The translations under genes were made by a program, and so were the position numbers. DNA of 64,000 nt, taken from Phaeobacter inhibens DSM 16374 (GTDB taxonomy: Bacteria > Pseudomonadota > Alphaproteobacteria > Rhodobacterales > Rhodobacteraceae). The DNA lies in assembly GCF_000473105.1 (NCBI RefSeq), contig NZ_KI421498.1, positions 3,205,009 through 3,269,008 on the forward strand. Reading direction: 5' to 3'. Below are positions 8,484-17,212 of this stretch, one piece after another (position 1 is the stretch's first letter; each line of letters begins with the position of its first letter). A model generated the notes under the pieces. The model was not told the DNA's origin, did no database searches, and saw nothing but the letters and a program-made list of their open reading frames with translations.

Positions 8484-9197
8484 TTAACTGATCCGCGCCA
8501 CCAGCGTGGGCAAGGCGCTGAGATCGGCAATTTCGGTATATCGCGGGCTGTGAACCGGAGCAGGGGCATATTCCACCTCCCAGACCAAGCCATGCGGAAC
8601 GTAGGTGCCCCAGCCGCCCGCCTCAATGATGGGCACTACATCGGATCGCATGGAGTTCCCCACCATCATTGCGTGTTCGGGGCCATCACCGTGTCGGGCG
8701 AAAATCTCGGAATAGATCTGTGGTGTTTTTTCCGAAACGATTTCGACCCCGTCGAAAAGATCCCCCAAGCCGGATTGCGCCAGTTTGCGCTCCTGATCCA
8801 GAAGATCGCCCTTAGTAACCAGAACCACCCGGTGGCTGTCGGCCAGGGCCTCCACTGCGCTTTGCGCATTGGGCAGCAATTCAATCGGATAGGACAGCAT
8901 CATCTGGCCGGCGACAATCAATTCCTGAATCACGAAGGCCGGCACGCGGGCATCCGTCACCTCAATGGCGGTTTCGATCATCGACAGCGTGAAGCCTTTC
9001 ACGCCATAGCCATAGCGGCCAAGGTTTTGCTTCTCCGCGGCTAAGAGACGGTCGCCGAGAGCTTGCGAATCGAGCTCCTGCGGAACGTGGTCCATCAGCA
9101 ACTCGGCAAAGCGATCCTGAGTAATGCGGAAAAATCGTTCATTATGCCAAAGGGTATCATCAGCATCGAAGCCAATTGTTGTCAATTTTCGGGTCAA
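8484..9197 (-). CDS. HAD-superfamily hydrolase
   Basis: This 237-residue cytoplasmic hydrolase shows HAD motif I as FDADDTLW (nucleophile D11, acid/base D13) and motif II as VLVTKG. Later motifs are K (SEKTPQIY) and GNSMRSDV with conserved acidic residues. Members dephosphorylate small metabolites or act as haloacid dehalogenases; the substrate cannot be named. The first codon is TTG at 9197, next to GGA, since no ATG occurs near the start of the conserved frame. The clpS promoter must lie in the short divergent gap. Confidence 0.75.
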   Translation of the reverse strand: MTRKLTTIGFDADDTLWHNERFFRITQDRFAELLMDHVPQELDSQALGDRLLAAEKQNLGRYGYGVKGFTLSMIETAIEVTDARVPAFVIQELIVAGQMMLSYPIELLPNAQSAVEALADSHRVVLVTKGDLLDQERKLAQSGLGDLFDGVEIVSEKTPQIYSEIFARHGDGPEHAMMVGNSMRSDVVPIIEAGGWGTYVPHGLVWEVEYAPAPVHSPRYTEIADLSALPTLVARIS

Positions 9198-9285
9198 TCC
9201 GACACGCTCAATCCCTTTTCCTCTTCGTCAGAAAGGCTATATAAGCGGGACACCAAAATCCATCCACGATCGGAAGTCTGTGCCA

Positions 9286-9627
9286 ATGCTGCCTACGCCA
9301 GTTATGATGTCGGATCATTCAGATGACGATACCGATCTCGGTGTCCTCACCAAGACCCGACCCAAAACGCAGCGTCCGCCGCGCTATAAGGTGCTGTTGC
9401 TGAATGACGACTATACCCCGATGGAATTCGTGGTCATGGTGTTGGAGCGCTTCTTCAACATGACACATGCCGAGGCGTTTGAAGTGATGCTGACCGTGCA
9501 TAAAAAAGGCGTCGCTGTGGTTGGTGTGTTCAGCCATGAAATCGCCGAAACCAAGGTGGGACAAGTCATGGATTTTGCCCACCGTCATCAGCATCCGTTG
9601 CAATGCACGATGGAAAAAGAAGAATAA
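9286..9627 (+). CDS. clpS: ATP-dependent Clp protease adaptor ClpS
   Basis: ClpS hands N-degron substrates to ClpAP. The 113-residue protein has the family core: [19 protein letters not shown], then the HKKG and [12 protein letters not shown] segments that shape the N-end residue pocket. I chose the ATG at 9286 because GGAAG lies ten bases ahead; in-frame ATGs at 9304 and 9307 are alternatives. The N-terminal tail is acidic, as expected. The clpA gene is not adjacent; an RsmC-like methyltransferase follows after 14 bases. Confidence 0.92.
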   Translation: MLPTPVMMSDHSDDDTDLGVLTKTRPKTQRPPRYKVLLLNDDYTPMEFVVMVLERFFNMTHAEAFEVMLTVHKKGVAVVGVFSHEIAETKVGQVMDFAHRHQHPLQCTMEKEE

Positions 9628-9641
9628 AAAGAGGCTCCTAG

Positions 9642-10634
9642 ATGTCTGTTCGCCTGTCCTTGGCCGTCGAGACGGGTGGATTTCCCGTGCCCGAAACCGG
9701 TCGTGTAGCGGTGTTTCACCCCGCCTCTGATGTAGACCTGTCGGCGCTGCCGAAAGAGCGGGTGCTGATCGTCCAGCCCTTTGCGCCGGATCATGCCGCC
9801 CTTGCGGCGCGGGGCTATGACTGCGTGCCTGAGCTGCCTGCTGATGTGCGGTTCGCGGCATCGGTTGTGTTCCTTTCGCGTGCCAAGGCGCTGACGCGTG
9901 GCCTTTTGGCGCAGGCGGCAGAGCTCAGCGACGGTCCTGTTCTGGTCGATGGCGGCAAGACGGACGGTGTCGATTCGGTGCTGAAAGCACTGCGCGCCCG
10001 TTGTGACGTCTCGGCACCCATCTCAAAGGCTCACGGTAAGGCGTTTTGGTTCGATGCGACAGGCACCGACCTGAGCGACTGGCAGGTTGCAACCACGCAG
10101 ATTGACGGAGGGTTTCAGACCGCTCCGGGGGTGTTTTCCGCAGATGGTGTCGATCCGGCCTCGGCCCTGCTTGTCGCCGCACTGCCCGCAAAGCTCGGCC
10201 GCAATGTGGTCGATCTTGGCGCTGGCTGGGGGTATCTGTCCTCAGCGGTTCTTCAACGAGAGACCGTGCAGGCGCTGCATCTCGTTGAAGCCGACCACAG
10301 CGCACTCAGCTGCGCCCGGCAGAATATCAACGATCCCCGTGCCCAGTTTCACTGGGCGGATGCCCGCAGCTGGCAGACAACCGAGCGGGTCGATTGTGTC
10401 ATCTCCAACCCACCGTTCCACACCAGTCGCGCGGCGGAACCATCGCTGGGGCAGGCCTTCATCACAGCAGCCTCCGGGATGCTGGCGCCCGCCGGGGCCT
10501 TCTGGCTGGTTGCCAACCGGCATCTTCCCTATGAGGCCACGCTTGCGGAACAGTTTGCTACGGTATCGGAGGTCGCAGGTGATAATCGATTTAAAGTGCT
10601 GCAGGCCAGCCGCCCACGCCGTCATCGCCGCTGA
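9642..10634 (+). CDS. Class I SAM methyltransferase, RsmC-like (16S rRNA guanine-N2)
   Basis: This 330-residue protein has two halves, as in RsmC: a degenerate N-terminal methyltransferase domain and an active C-terminal one. The active half carries the SAM motif VVDLGAGWGYLS (about residues 188-199) and the NPPFH catalytic motif (about 252-256). RsmC methylates N2 of G1207 in 16S rRNA. The related RlmG has the same layout, so the exact rRNA target is not certain. It ends in a strongly basic tail. Confidence 0.78.
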   Translation: MSVRLSLAVETGGFPVPETGRVAVFHPASDVDLSALPKERVLIVQPFAPDHAALAARGYDCVPELPADVRFAASVVFLSRAKALTRGLLAQAAELSDGPVLVDGGKTDGVDSVLKALRARCDVSAPISKAHGKAFWFDATGTDLSDWQVATTQIDGGFQTAPGVFSADGVDPASALLVAALPAKLGRNVVDLGAGWGYLSSAVLQRETVQALHLVEADHSALSCARQNINDPRAQFHWADARSWQTTERVDCVISNPPFHTSRAAEPSLGQAFITAASGMLAPAGAFWLVANRHLPYEATLAEQFATVSEVAGDNRFKVLQASRPRRHRR

Positions 10635-10740
10635 CGCAGACGGACGACAAAGGGTGGTTCCCTTGTTTCTGTCCGCAGTCTAGGTTGCAGAAAAGAGGCT
10701 GGCCACTGGTCCATTCTCTCGGTCCTGACGGAGGTCATTT

Positions 10741-11544
10741 ATGTCTTTTTCCATTTCCGGCAAAACGGCCATCGTCACCGGCTCTGCCAGTGGCATCGGC
10801 TTGGCCATCGGCAAGCAATTTGCTGCGGCTGGCGCCAATGTGATGTTTGCCGATACCGATGAAAAGGCCCTGCTGAGTGAGTTGGGCGCCCAAGCGGATG
10901 AGAGCAACATCCGCTATTTTGCCGGGGATCTGCGAGAACGGCTGACCATTGCCAATCTCCTGTCGGCAACCATTGATGCCTTTGATGAGGTCGATATTCT
11001 GGTCAACGGCGCCCGGCAGGTGGTGCCGACCGATCCACTGGACCCGGAAGATGAGTCGATGGAACTGCTGCTCAATGAAACTCTGCTGCCGACCATGCGG
11101 CTGTCACAACAGGTGGCGCGACGCATGATCAAACAGGGTGAGCAGCGCGACAGCAGCGGACCCAATGGCGCGATCATCAACCTGTCCTCCATAGCGGCGC
11201 GCCGGTCCCATCCGGAGCTCATGGCCTATTGCGTGGCATCAGCCGCACTCGATCAGCTGACGCGTTCCCTGTCGGTCTCGCTTGCGCCGCATCGGATTCG
11301 CGTCAATTCCATCGCCTTTGGCTCGGTTATGAGCGCGTCGATGCAGGCAACGCTCAAGGACAATCGCGCTTACCGGCAGGATATCGAACGGCATACGCCG
11401 TTGGGCCGGATTGCCTCTCCCAGTGAACTGACCGAGGCGGCGCAGTTCCTTGCCTCCGACGCGGCGGCCTTCATGACCGGACAGATTGTCACATTGGACG
11501 GTGGACGCACGTTGCTGGACACGGTTGCAGTACCGGTTCATTAA
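10741..11544 (+). CDS. Short-chain dehydrogenase/reductase family protein lacking the catalytic lysine
   Basis: This 267-residue Rossmann protein has the SDR cofactor motif TGSASGIG (13-20), the usual C-terminal GQIVTLDGG, and a catalytic-region serine in NLSS. However, the YxxxK motif reads YCVAS: Y163 is kept but the lysine position holds S167. The NNAG motif is also changed, to VNGA (88-91). In classical SDRs this lysine orients the nicotinamide ribose and lowers the tyrosine pKa, so activity may be altered or lost. It is followed 37 bases later by hemF and could be cotranscribed with it. Confidence 0.82.
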   Translation: MSFSISGKTAIVTGSASGIGLAIGKQFAAAGANVMFADTDEKALLSELGAQADESNIRYFAGDLRERLTIANLLSATIDAFDEVDILVNGARQVVPTDPLDPEDESMELLLNETLLPTMRLSQQVARRMIKQGEQRDSSGPNGAIINLSSIAARRSHPELMAYCVASAALDQLTRSLSVSLAPHRIRVNSIAFGSVMSASMQATLKDNRAYRQDIERHTPLGRIASPSELTEAAQFLASDAAAFMTGQIVTLDGGRTLLDTVAVPVH

Positions 11545-11581
11545 ACCATTTTACCCCTTTCCTGCGGACATAGGCGACCAG

Positions 11582-12475
11582 ATGAGCACCGATATGATCG
11601 ACCAAAAGGCCCGCGCTGCGGCTTGGTTCAAATCTTTGCGCGATGATATTGTCGCGGCCTTTGAAGCGCTGGAAGACAGCCACGACACTGGCCCCTTCAG
11701 TGATCAGACGGCGGGCCGTTTCGAGATCAGCGAGACAAAGCGCACAGCCGAGGATGGCAGCGATGCCGGCGGCGGCCTGATGAGTGTGATGCGCGGTGGC
11801 CGGGTGTTTGAGAAGGTTGGCGTCAATATCTCCGAGGTCTACGGCACCCTGGGGGCTCGCGCACAATCCGCCATGGCGGCCCGCAAGGGGATCCCAGGTA
11901 TGCAGGACGATCCGCGGTTCTGGGCCTCTGGTATCTCCCTTGTCGCCCATATGCAGAACCCCCATGCGCCCGCAGTCCACATGAACACGCGGATGTTCTG
12001 GACCCCACACGCCTGGTGGTTCGGAGGCGGCTCGGATCTCAACCCTTGTATTGAGTATGACGAGGACACCGCCCATTTCCACCGCACCCAGGAGCAGCAT
12101 CTGGCACCGCATGGGGACACGCTCTATGGGCAGCTGAAAGAATGGGCGGATGAGTATTTCTACATTCCCCACCGCAACCGGGCACGAGGCGTTGGCGGCA
12201 TCTTCATGGATGATCGCAACAGTGGTGATTGGGAGGCTGACTTTGCCCTGACGCAGGATATTGGTCGCGCGTTTCTTCCCGCCTACCTGCCATTGGTTGA
12301 AAAACGCAGGCCGATGGTGTTCGGCGCAGCGGAAAAGGACATCCAGCTGGTCCATCGCGGTCTCTATGCAGAATATAATCTTGTCTATGACCGCGGGACT
12401 AAATTCGGGCTGGAGACCGGTCATGATGCCAATGCGGTGCTGATGAGCCTGCCACCAATGGCCAAATGGATCTGA
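11582..12475 (+). CDS. hemF: Oxygen-dependent coproporphyrinogen III oxidase
   Basis: HemF decarboxylates coproporphyrinogen III to protoporphyrinogen IX using O2. The 297-residue protein carries the family signature region around FGGGSDLNPC with neighbouring HMNTRMFW, and the later EYNLVYDRGTKFGLETG block. The ATG at 11582 begins the conserved N-terminus; an upstream ATG at 11486 would overlap the SDR gene and add unrelated residues. hemC and hemE lie 1-2 kb to the right, so this is a loose heme biosynthesis neighbourhood rather than one operon. Confidence 0.95.
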   Translation: MSTDMIDQKARAAAWFKSLRDDIVAAFEALEDSHDTGPFSDQTAGRFEISETKRTAEDGSDAGGGLMSVMRGGRVFEKVGVNISEVYGTLGARAQSAMAARKGIPGMQDDPRFWASGISLVAHMQNPHAPAVHMNTRMFWTPHAWWFGGGSDLNPCIEYDEDTAHFHRTQEQHLAPHGDTLYGQLKEWADEYFYIPHRNRARGVGGIFMDDRNSGDWEADFALTQDIGRAFLPAYLPLVEKRRPMVFGAAEKDIQLVHRGLYAEYNLVYDRGTKFGLETGHDANAVLMSLPPMAKWI

Positions 12476-12601
12476 CGTCGCGGTGTTTTGCTGATCGCGG
12501 CAGGGGGACGCCTTGATCATTGCTCTGACTGGCTGGTCGCGCTTTACTGAGGCAAAGCGTGGTATCACACGCAGATCCGGGACAAATCAGGGCAGGTCCG
12601 T

Positions 12602-13441
12602 ATGAGCAGAATTTGGCTGTTGATTGCAGCAGTGTTGACGCTGGCCGCCTGCGGGTCACGCACAGCATCTGTTGCGCCGCCTTCACCGCCGATCGGTCAG
12701 CCGGTTCAACCTGGTGAGACCGCTGCCAGCCTCGCACAGGCGCGCGCGCGGTTGATCACCCATCCCAAATTTGGCGACAGTGATCCACACCCGTGGAAGG
12801 GCCGCACGCCCTGGTCCTATCCGATCCACGGGATCGATGTCTCTCGCTGGCAGGGCGACATCAACTGGCGCCGGGCGAAGGCGGCAGGTATCAGCTTTGC
12901 CTATCTCAAGGCGACCGAAGGCGGCGATCTGGCGGATCCAAAATTCCGCGATCACTGGCGCGGTGCCCGGCAGGCCGGTGTGAAACGCGGGGCTTATCAC
13001 TATTTTTATTTCTGCCGCCCTGCTGCGGAGCAGGCGCGCTGGTTCATCCGCCATGTCCCGCGCGACAGCGCCGCCTTGCCTCACGTGTTGGATATGGAAT
13101 GGACCCCCCATTCGCGCACCTGCACAATACGCCCTTCCGGCAGCAAAGTCCGTGCTGAGGCGGATCGGTTTCTCGATATTCTTGAGGCGCATTACGGACG
13201 CCGCCCAGTGCTCTACACCACCGTTGATTTCTACCGTGATACTGGCATCGGTCGCCTGAAGGGCACCGAATTCTGGCTGCGCTCCGTTGCGGATCACCCT
13301 CATGTCACCTATCCCGGCGCGCTTTGGCGGTTCTGGCAATACACCGGCACCGGACGGGTGCCGGGGATTGACGGGAACGTCGATTTGAATGTCTTTGGCG
13401 GTGGACCAGAGCGTTGGTTGCGCTGGTCAGGGCAGATCTGA
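12602..13441 (+). CDS. GH25 lysozyme-like lipoprotein
   Basis: This is a glycoside hydrolase family 25 (Chalaropsis-type) muramidase, 279 residues. It begins with a lipoprotein signal ending LAAC (C17), so it should be anchored to the inner or outer membrane from the periplasmic side. Expected catalytic acids are present: D79 in GIDVSRWQ, E106 in KATEGG, and D164/E166 in LDMEW. A Pro/Gln-rich linker separates lipid anchor and domain. Its job is likely peptidoglycan remodelling; a role against competitors is possible but not indicated. It converges on hemC. Confidence 0.85.
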   Translation: MSRIWLLIAAVLTLAACGSRTASVAPPSPPIGQPVQPGETAASLAQARARLITHPKFGDSDPHPWKGRTPWSYPIHGIDVSRWQGDINWRRAKAAGISFAYLKATEGGDLADPKFRDHWRGARQAGVKRGAYHYFYFCRPAAEQARWFIRHVPRDSAALPHVLDMEWTPHSRTCTIRPSGSKVRAEADRFLDILEAHYGRRPVLYTTVDFYRDTGIGRLKGTEFWLRSVADHPHVTYPGALWRFWQYTGTGRVPGIDGNVDLNVFGGGPERWLRWSGQI

Positions 13442-13521
13442 GGCTCCACATCTGACATAAATCTTCTGGCTTCAAATACCTCGGAGTGCGAGGCAGAACC
13501 TAGCCCCCCCTTGGCCAGCCC

Positions 13522-14484
13522 TTAGCGCTTCCAATCGAAGAAGCCCGCTCCCGCCTGTGCCAGCAGCTTTGCCGCCATTTCACGACCCAGTTCTGCGCCA
13601 TCCTCAACCGGGCAGGTCTGCTCATCGCTGATCGCCTCAGAACCGTCAGGACGCAGAACTTCGCCGCGCAATCGCAGCGTCCGACCTTCTAGGGTTGCCA
13701 GCCCGGCAATCGGGGTCTCGCAGGAGCCATCAAGGGCGGCCAGAAACGCGCGCTCTGCCGCCAGCCGCTCTCCGGTTTCGCGGTCGTGAAGGGCTGCCAG
13801 CATATCGCCGGTGCGGCTGTCATCCGCGCGCCGCTCAATCCCGATGGCGCCCTGGGCGACGGCGGGCAGCATGTCTTCGGGCGGAATGGGTGTTGCGGGC
13901 ACCTGGTCGGCGCCGAGGCGATTCAGACCGGCCATTGCCAAGAAAGTGCATTCTGCGACACCGTCGCGCAGCTTGGTCAGGCGGGTCTGAACGTTGCCGC
14001 GAAATTCCACCACCTGCAGGTCGGGGCGACGATGCAGCAGCTGGGCACGCCGCCGCAGGGAGGAGGTGCCGACAACGGCCCCCGCGCGCAGATCGGTGAT
14101 GGCGGTCACATCTGGCGAGACAAAGGCATCACGTACGTCTTCGCGGGGCAGATAGGTATCCAGCAGCAATCCGGCAGGCTGCGCCACAGGCATATCCTTC
14201 ATCGAATGCACTGCGATATCGATGGCGCCGGACAACAGATCCTCTTCGATTTCCTTGGTGAACAGACCTTTGCCACCCAGTTCCTTCAACGGTTTGTCCG
14301 CTGCGATCAGCGCCTGATTGTCACCGCTGGTTTTGATCACCACGATCTCAAAGGCGTTCTGTGGCAGATCGAAGGCCGCAACCAGCCGGGCGCGTGTTTC
14401 ATGAGCCTGGGCCAGCGCCAGAGGCGAACCGCGGGTGCCGATTTTTAGGGGCGAAGCGGGGGAGGGCAGATCGGTCTGTGTCAT
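13522..14484 (-). CDS. hemC: Hydroxymethylbilane synthase (porphobilinogen deaminase)
   Basis: HemC condenses four porphobilinogens into hydroxymethylbilane. The 320-residue protein has the KTSGD and VHSMKDMP substrate-binding blocks, the arginine-rich GTSSLRRRAQL block, and the dipyrromethane-cofactor cysteine at C255 in LDGSCETPI. I chose the ATG at 14484, which gives MTQTDLPSP; a start at 14520 would run towards the divergent hemE promoter. hemE is divergent, with 110 bases between the two starts holding both promoters. Confidence 0.95.
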   Translation of the reverse strand: MTQTDLPSPASPLKIGTRGSPLALAQAHETRARLVAAFDLPQNAFEIVVIKTSGDNQALIAADKPLKELGGKGLFTKEIEEDLLSGAIDIAVHSMKDMPVAQPAGLLLDTYLPREDVRDAFVSPDVTAITDLRAGAVVGTSSLRRRAQLLHRRPDLQVVEFRGNVQTRLTKLRDGVAECTFLAMAGLNRLGADQVPATPIPPEDMLPAVAQGAIGIERRADDSRTGDMLAALHDRETGERLAAERAFLAALDGSCETPIAGLATLEGRTLRLRGEVLRPDGSEAISDEQTCPVEDGAELGREMAAKLLAQAGAGFFDWKR

Positions 14485-14594
14485 GCATTGACCCTTAATC
14501 GCGACATAATGCCATGACAAGCACCGGTCCTGCTGCCCTTGACAATTTGCCGCTAAGGCTAGACCTCAGATGCAACACAGATATGAGGGTGACC

Positions 14595-15629
14595 ATGGCC
14601 GAACAGAAGAAACTGCTGCGTGCATTGGCGGGCGAGACACAGGATGTGCCGCCGATCTGGATGATGCGTCAGGCCGGTCGCTATCTGCCGGAATATCGCG
14701 CCACACGGGCCGAGGCGGGCGATTTTCTGTCGCTTTGCTATAATCCGGAGCTGGCAACGGAGGTCACCCTGCAGCCCATCCGTCGCTATGGGTTTGATGC
14801 GGCGATTCTGTTTGCCGATATCCTGCTGGTGCCGCAGGCGTTGGGAGCGGATCTGTGGTTTGTGACCGGCGAGGGGCCGCGGCTTTCGACAATCACCACC
14901 GAGGCGGATTTCGCCAAGCTGGGCCCGGTCAGCGATATTCATGAAACGCTGAATCCCATCTATGAGACGGTGCGCTTGCTTTCTTCCGCGCTGCCTGCAG
15001 AAACAACGCTGATCGGCTTTGCCGGTGCGCCCTGGACTGTCGCGACCTATATGATTGCCGGGCGTGGCACCCCAGATCAGGGGCCTGCGCATCTGCTGCG
15101 TCAGGAGAATAACGCGCTGTTTGAGGCCTTGCTGGCCCGTATCACAGAGGCGACGATTGAATATTTGTCGATGCAGATTAAAGCAGGCGCCGAGGTGGTT
15201 AAGATCTTCGACAGTTGGGCAGGCTCGTTGAGTGGCGAGGCGTTTGAGAAATATGCGCTGGAGCCTTGCCGCCAGATCACCGAGGCGCTGAAACAGCGCC
15301 ACCCGAGTATCCCGGTCATTGGGTTCCCGCGTGAGGCAGGTGACAAATACGTCGGGTTTGCCAAGGCAACTGGGGTGGATTGTGTCGCGCTTGATAACTC
15401 AGTGGATCCTGAATGGGCCGCAGCCCATGTTCAGGTGGACGGCTGTGTGCAGGGCAATCTCGCGTCTCGTCATATGGTCACCGGCGGTCAGGAGCTGGTG
15501 GATGACACACGCCGCATTGTCAAAGCCTTTGGTAACGGGCCGCATATCTTCAACCTTGGTCATGGTATCACGCCTGATGCGGACCCGGATAATGTGCAGC
15601 GCATGATTGATGCTGTGCGGGACGGCTGA
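14595..15629 (+). CDS. hemE: Uroporphyrinogen decarboxylase
   Basis: HemE removes four carboxyls from uroporphyrinogen III to give coproporphyrinogen III, the substrate of HemF. The 344-residue protein starts [14 protein letters not shown] and has the signature [16 protein letters not shown] with its substrate-binding arginines, then [11 protein letters not shown] and [16 protein letters not shown] lies ahead of the chosen ATG; the frame is open for another 27 codons but those residues do not match the family. Confidence 0.95.
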   Translation: MAEQKKLLRALAGETQDVPPIWMMRQAGRYLPEYRATRAEAGDFLSLCYNPELATEVTLQPIRRYGFDAAILFADILLVPQALGADLWFVTGEGPRLSTITTEADFAKLGPVSDIHETLNPIYETVRLLSSALPAETTLIGFAGAPWTVATYMIAGRGTPDQGPAHLLRQENNALFEALLARITEATIEYLSMQIKAGAEVVKIFDSWAGSLSGEAFEKYALEPCRQITEALKQRHPSIPVIGFPREAGDKYVGFAKATGVDCVALDNSVDPEWAAAHVQVDGCVQGNLASRHMVTGGQELVDDTRRIVKAFGNGPHIFNLGHGITPDADPDNVQRMIDAVRDG

Positions 15630-15670
15630 TCCGTCTGCACTCCATAATGTAATGCTTACGATAATCTTGC

Positions 15671-15703
15671 GCGCTGAGGCCAATTGCGGCATCAGCGCCT
15701 TTT
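15671..15703 (+). terminator. Probable hemE terminator
   Basis: GCGCTGA (15671-15677) pairs with TCAGCGC (15692-15698), and CTTTT follows. The interior pairs only partly. Confidence 0.5.
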
Positions 15704-15728
15704 GCGATCACGCCGAAAGGGCAAGTCG

Positions 15729-15896
15729 ATGGACTACAAGAAATCTGGCGCCCCCAGAAAGGGCAAGAACAGCCCGCGCCACCAAGAACACAACGCCAAA
15801 GGGTCCGACAAAAACCCCTACGGCGGCCGCGAAACAAAAGCGGACCTGCTCGCGCGGATGAAGGCGGCAGCTGAGAAAGCCAAGAAAGCCGATTAA
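15729..15896 (+). CDS. Small basic Lys-rich protein, conserved-looking
   Basis: This 55-residue protein is dominated by Lys, Arg and Ala. A glycine/lysine-rich first half is followed by a predicted helix (ADLLARMKAAAEKAKKAD). There is no signal peptide or membrane segment. Composition suggests nucleic-acid or ribosome binding, but no family is recognised. The ATG at 15729 has AAAGGGCAAG upstream, and the gene follows a likely terminator, so it probably has its own promoter. It ends two bases before the convergent CoA-transferase gene. Confidence 0.6.
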   Translation: MDYKKSGAPRKGKNSPRHQEHNAKGSDKNPYGGRETKADLLARMKAAAEKAKKAD

Positions 15897-15897
15897 T

Positions 15898-16998
15898 CTA
15901 GCGTTGGCGCTGCATCAGGTCGGCCAGTATCTGGGCCGTATGCTCACCGCGTTCTGGCGCTGGGGGGGCGGTCCAATCCCTCTGACCTGAGAAACGCGGC
16001 GCGGGTGCAGCCTGAAGGCCATTGTCTGCCATGATCCAGGTCCTGCGCGTGTTCATCGGGTGGGTTACTGCTTCTTCCGGCGACAGAACTGGGGCCACGC
16101 AGGCGTCGCTGCCGTCGAACAGATCAGCCCAATAATCGCGCGGCTGGGTGGCAAAGATCCCGGTCAGCCGCGCGGCCAGCACCGGCCACAGCCCTTTGTC
16201 ATGCTGCTGGGCGAATTGTGCATCCTCGCCCAGATCCAGACGTGACAGAAACTCTGCATAGAATTGCGGTTCCAGACACTGCACGCTGATATGGCCGCCG
16301 TCAGCGCAGAGGTAGCAACGGCTCCAATGGGGCCCATCAAGCAGGCTCGCCCCGCGCATCGTCGCAAACTGTCCGGCCTGCTGCAATGTCATCAGCAGGT
16401 TCATCATATGGGCCGAGCCGTCGTAGATCGCAGCGTCGACCACACATCCGGCGGGGCTGCTATCATGGGCGTTTCCGCGCCTAACAAGGGCTGCGAGAAT
16501 ACCTGCGACCAGATAAAGTGCACCTCCGCCAATATCGCCTAGCAGCGTCGCGGGCGGCTGCGGCGGCGTTCTTGGGGTCGCGTCATACCAAAGCGCGCCG
16601 GAGAGCGCAGTATAGTTCAGATCATGGCCTGCAGTTTGGGCCAATGGGCTGTCCTGCCCCCAACCGGTCATGCGGCCATAGATGAGACTAGGGTTACGGG
16701 CATGGCAGGCAGCAGGCCCAAGGCCCAGACGTTCCATCACGCCGGGTCGAAACCCCTCAATCAACACATCGGCGCTTTCGACCAGTTGCAGCAGTGTCTC
16801 CACATCGGCGTCAGACTTCAGATCCAGCGTGATAGAGCGTTTGCCCCGGTCGATGATCGGATGCGGTGGCATCAGACCTGTGTTGTCGCCCTTGCGGTGG
16901 ACGCAAATGACGTCAGCCCCAAGATCCGCCAACATCATCGCAGCAAAGGGTGCAGGCCCCAGTCCTTCAATCTCAATCACACGAATTCCCTGCAGCAC
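15898..16998 (-). CDS. CaiB/BaiF-family CoA-transferase (alpha-methylacyl-CoA racemase-like)
   Basis: This 366-residue protein begins with the family motif GLGPAPFAAMMLADLGADVI and later has the DLKSDAD, EGFRPGVMERLGLGP and GHDLNYTALSG blocks typical of alpha-methylacyl-CoA racemases. Racemases epimerise 2-methyl-branched acyl-CoAs; sister enzymes move CoA between acids. The GHDLNY block favours the racemase branch. No fatty-acid genes are adjacent. The gene is divergent from the metal ATPase, with about 210 bases between starts. Confidence 0.85.
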   Translation of the reverse strand: MLQGIRVIEIEGLGPAPFAAMMLADLGADVICVHRKGDNTGLMPPHPIIDRGKRSITLDLKSDADVETLLQLVESADVLIEGFRPGVMERLGLGPAACHARNPSLIYGRMTGWGQDSPLAQTAGHDLNYTALSGALWYDATPRTPPQPPATLLGDIGGGALYLVAGILAALVRRGNAHDSSPAGCVVDAAIYDGSAHMMNLLMTLQQAGQFATMRGASLLDGPHWSRCYLCADGGHISVQCLEPQFYAEFLSRLDLGEDAQFAQQHDKGLWPVLAARLTGIFATQPRDYWADLFDGSDACVAPVLSPEEAVTHPMNTRRTWIMADNGLQAAPAPRFSGQRDWTAPPAPERGEHTAQILADLMQRQR

Positions 16999-17140
16999 TG
17001 CGGCGCCTCCTTGGTCGTGATGCTGGCGGATCGGCCAGGCTTTATCGGTAGCTTAGCGGCTTTCTGCCCTTTCCCAATAAAGCCGTTGCGGCACGTCCTG
17101 TGCAGAGCTGAGTTTGGACCGGTTTTTCAAAAGAAATGTC

Positions 17141-17171
17141 TTGAAGCTCTAGTTGCTGTAGCAACTACATA
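17141..17171 (+). promoter_or_regulatory. MerR-type metal-responsive promoter
   Basis: TTGAAG (17141-17146) and TACATA (17166-17171) are separated by 19 bases, the over-long spacing typical of MerR-family promoters. A perfect dyad TAGTTGC-TGTA-GCAACTA (17150-17167) fills the spacer. It resembles CadR/PbrR/ZntR operators. No merR-family gene is in the window, so the regulator acts from elsewhere. Confidence 0.75.
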
Positions 17172-17212
17172 GTGCGCTGACAGGATATGAGAGCAGGAAA
17201 GGTGGCGTTGGG

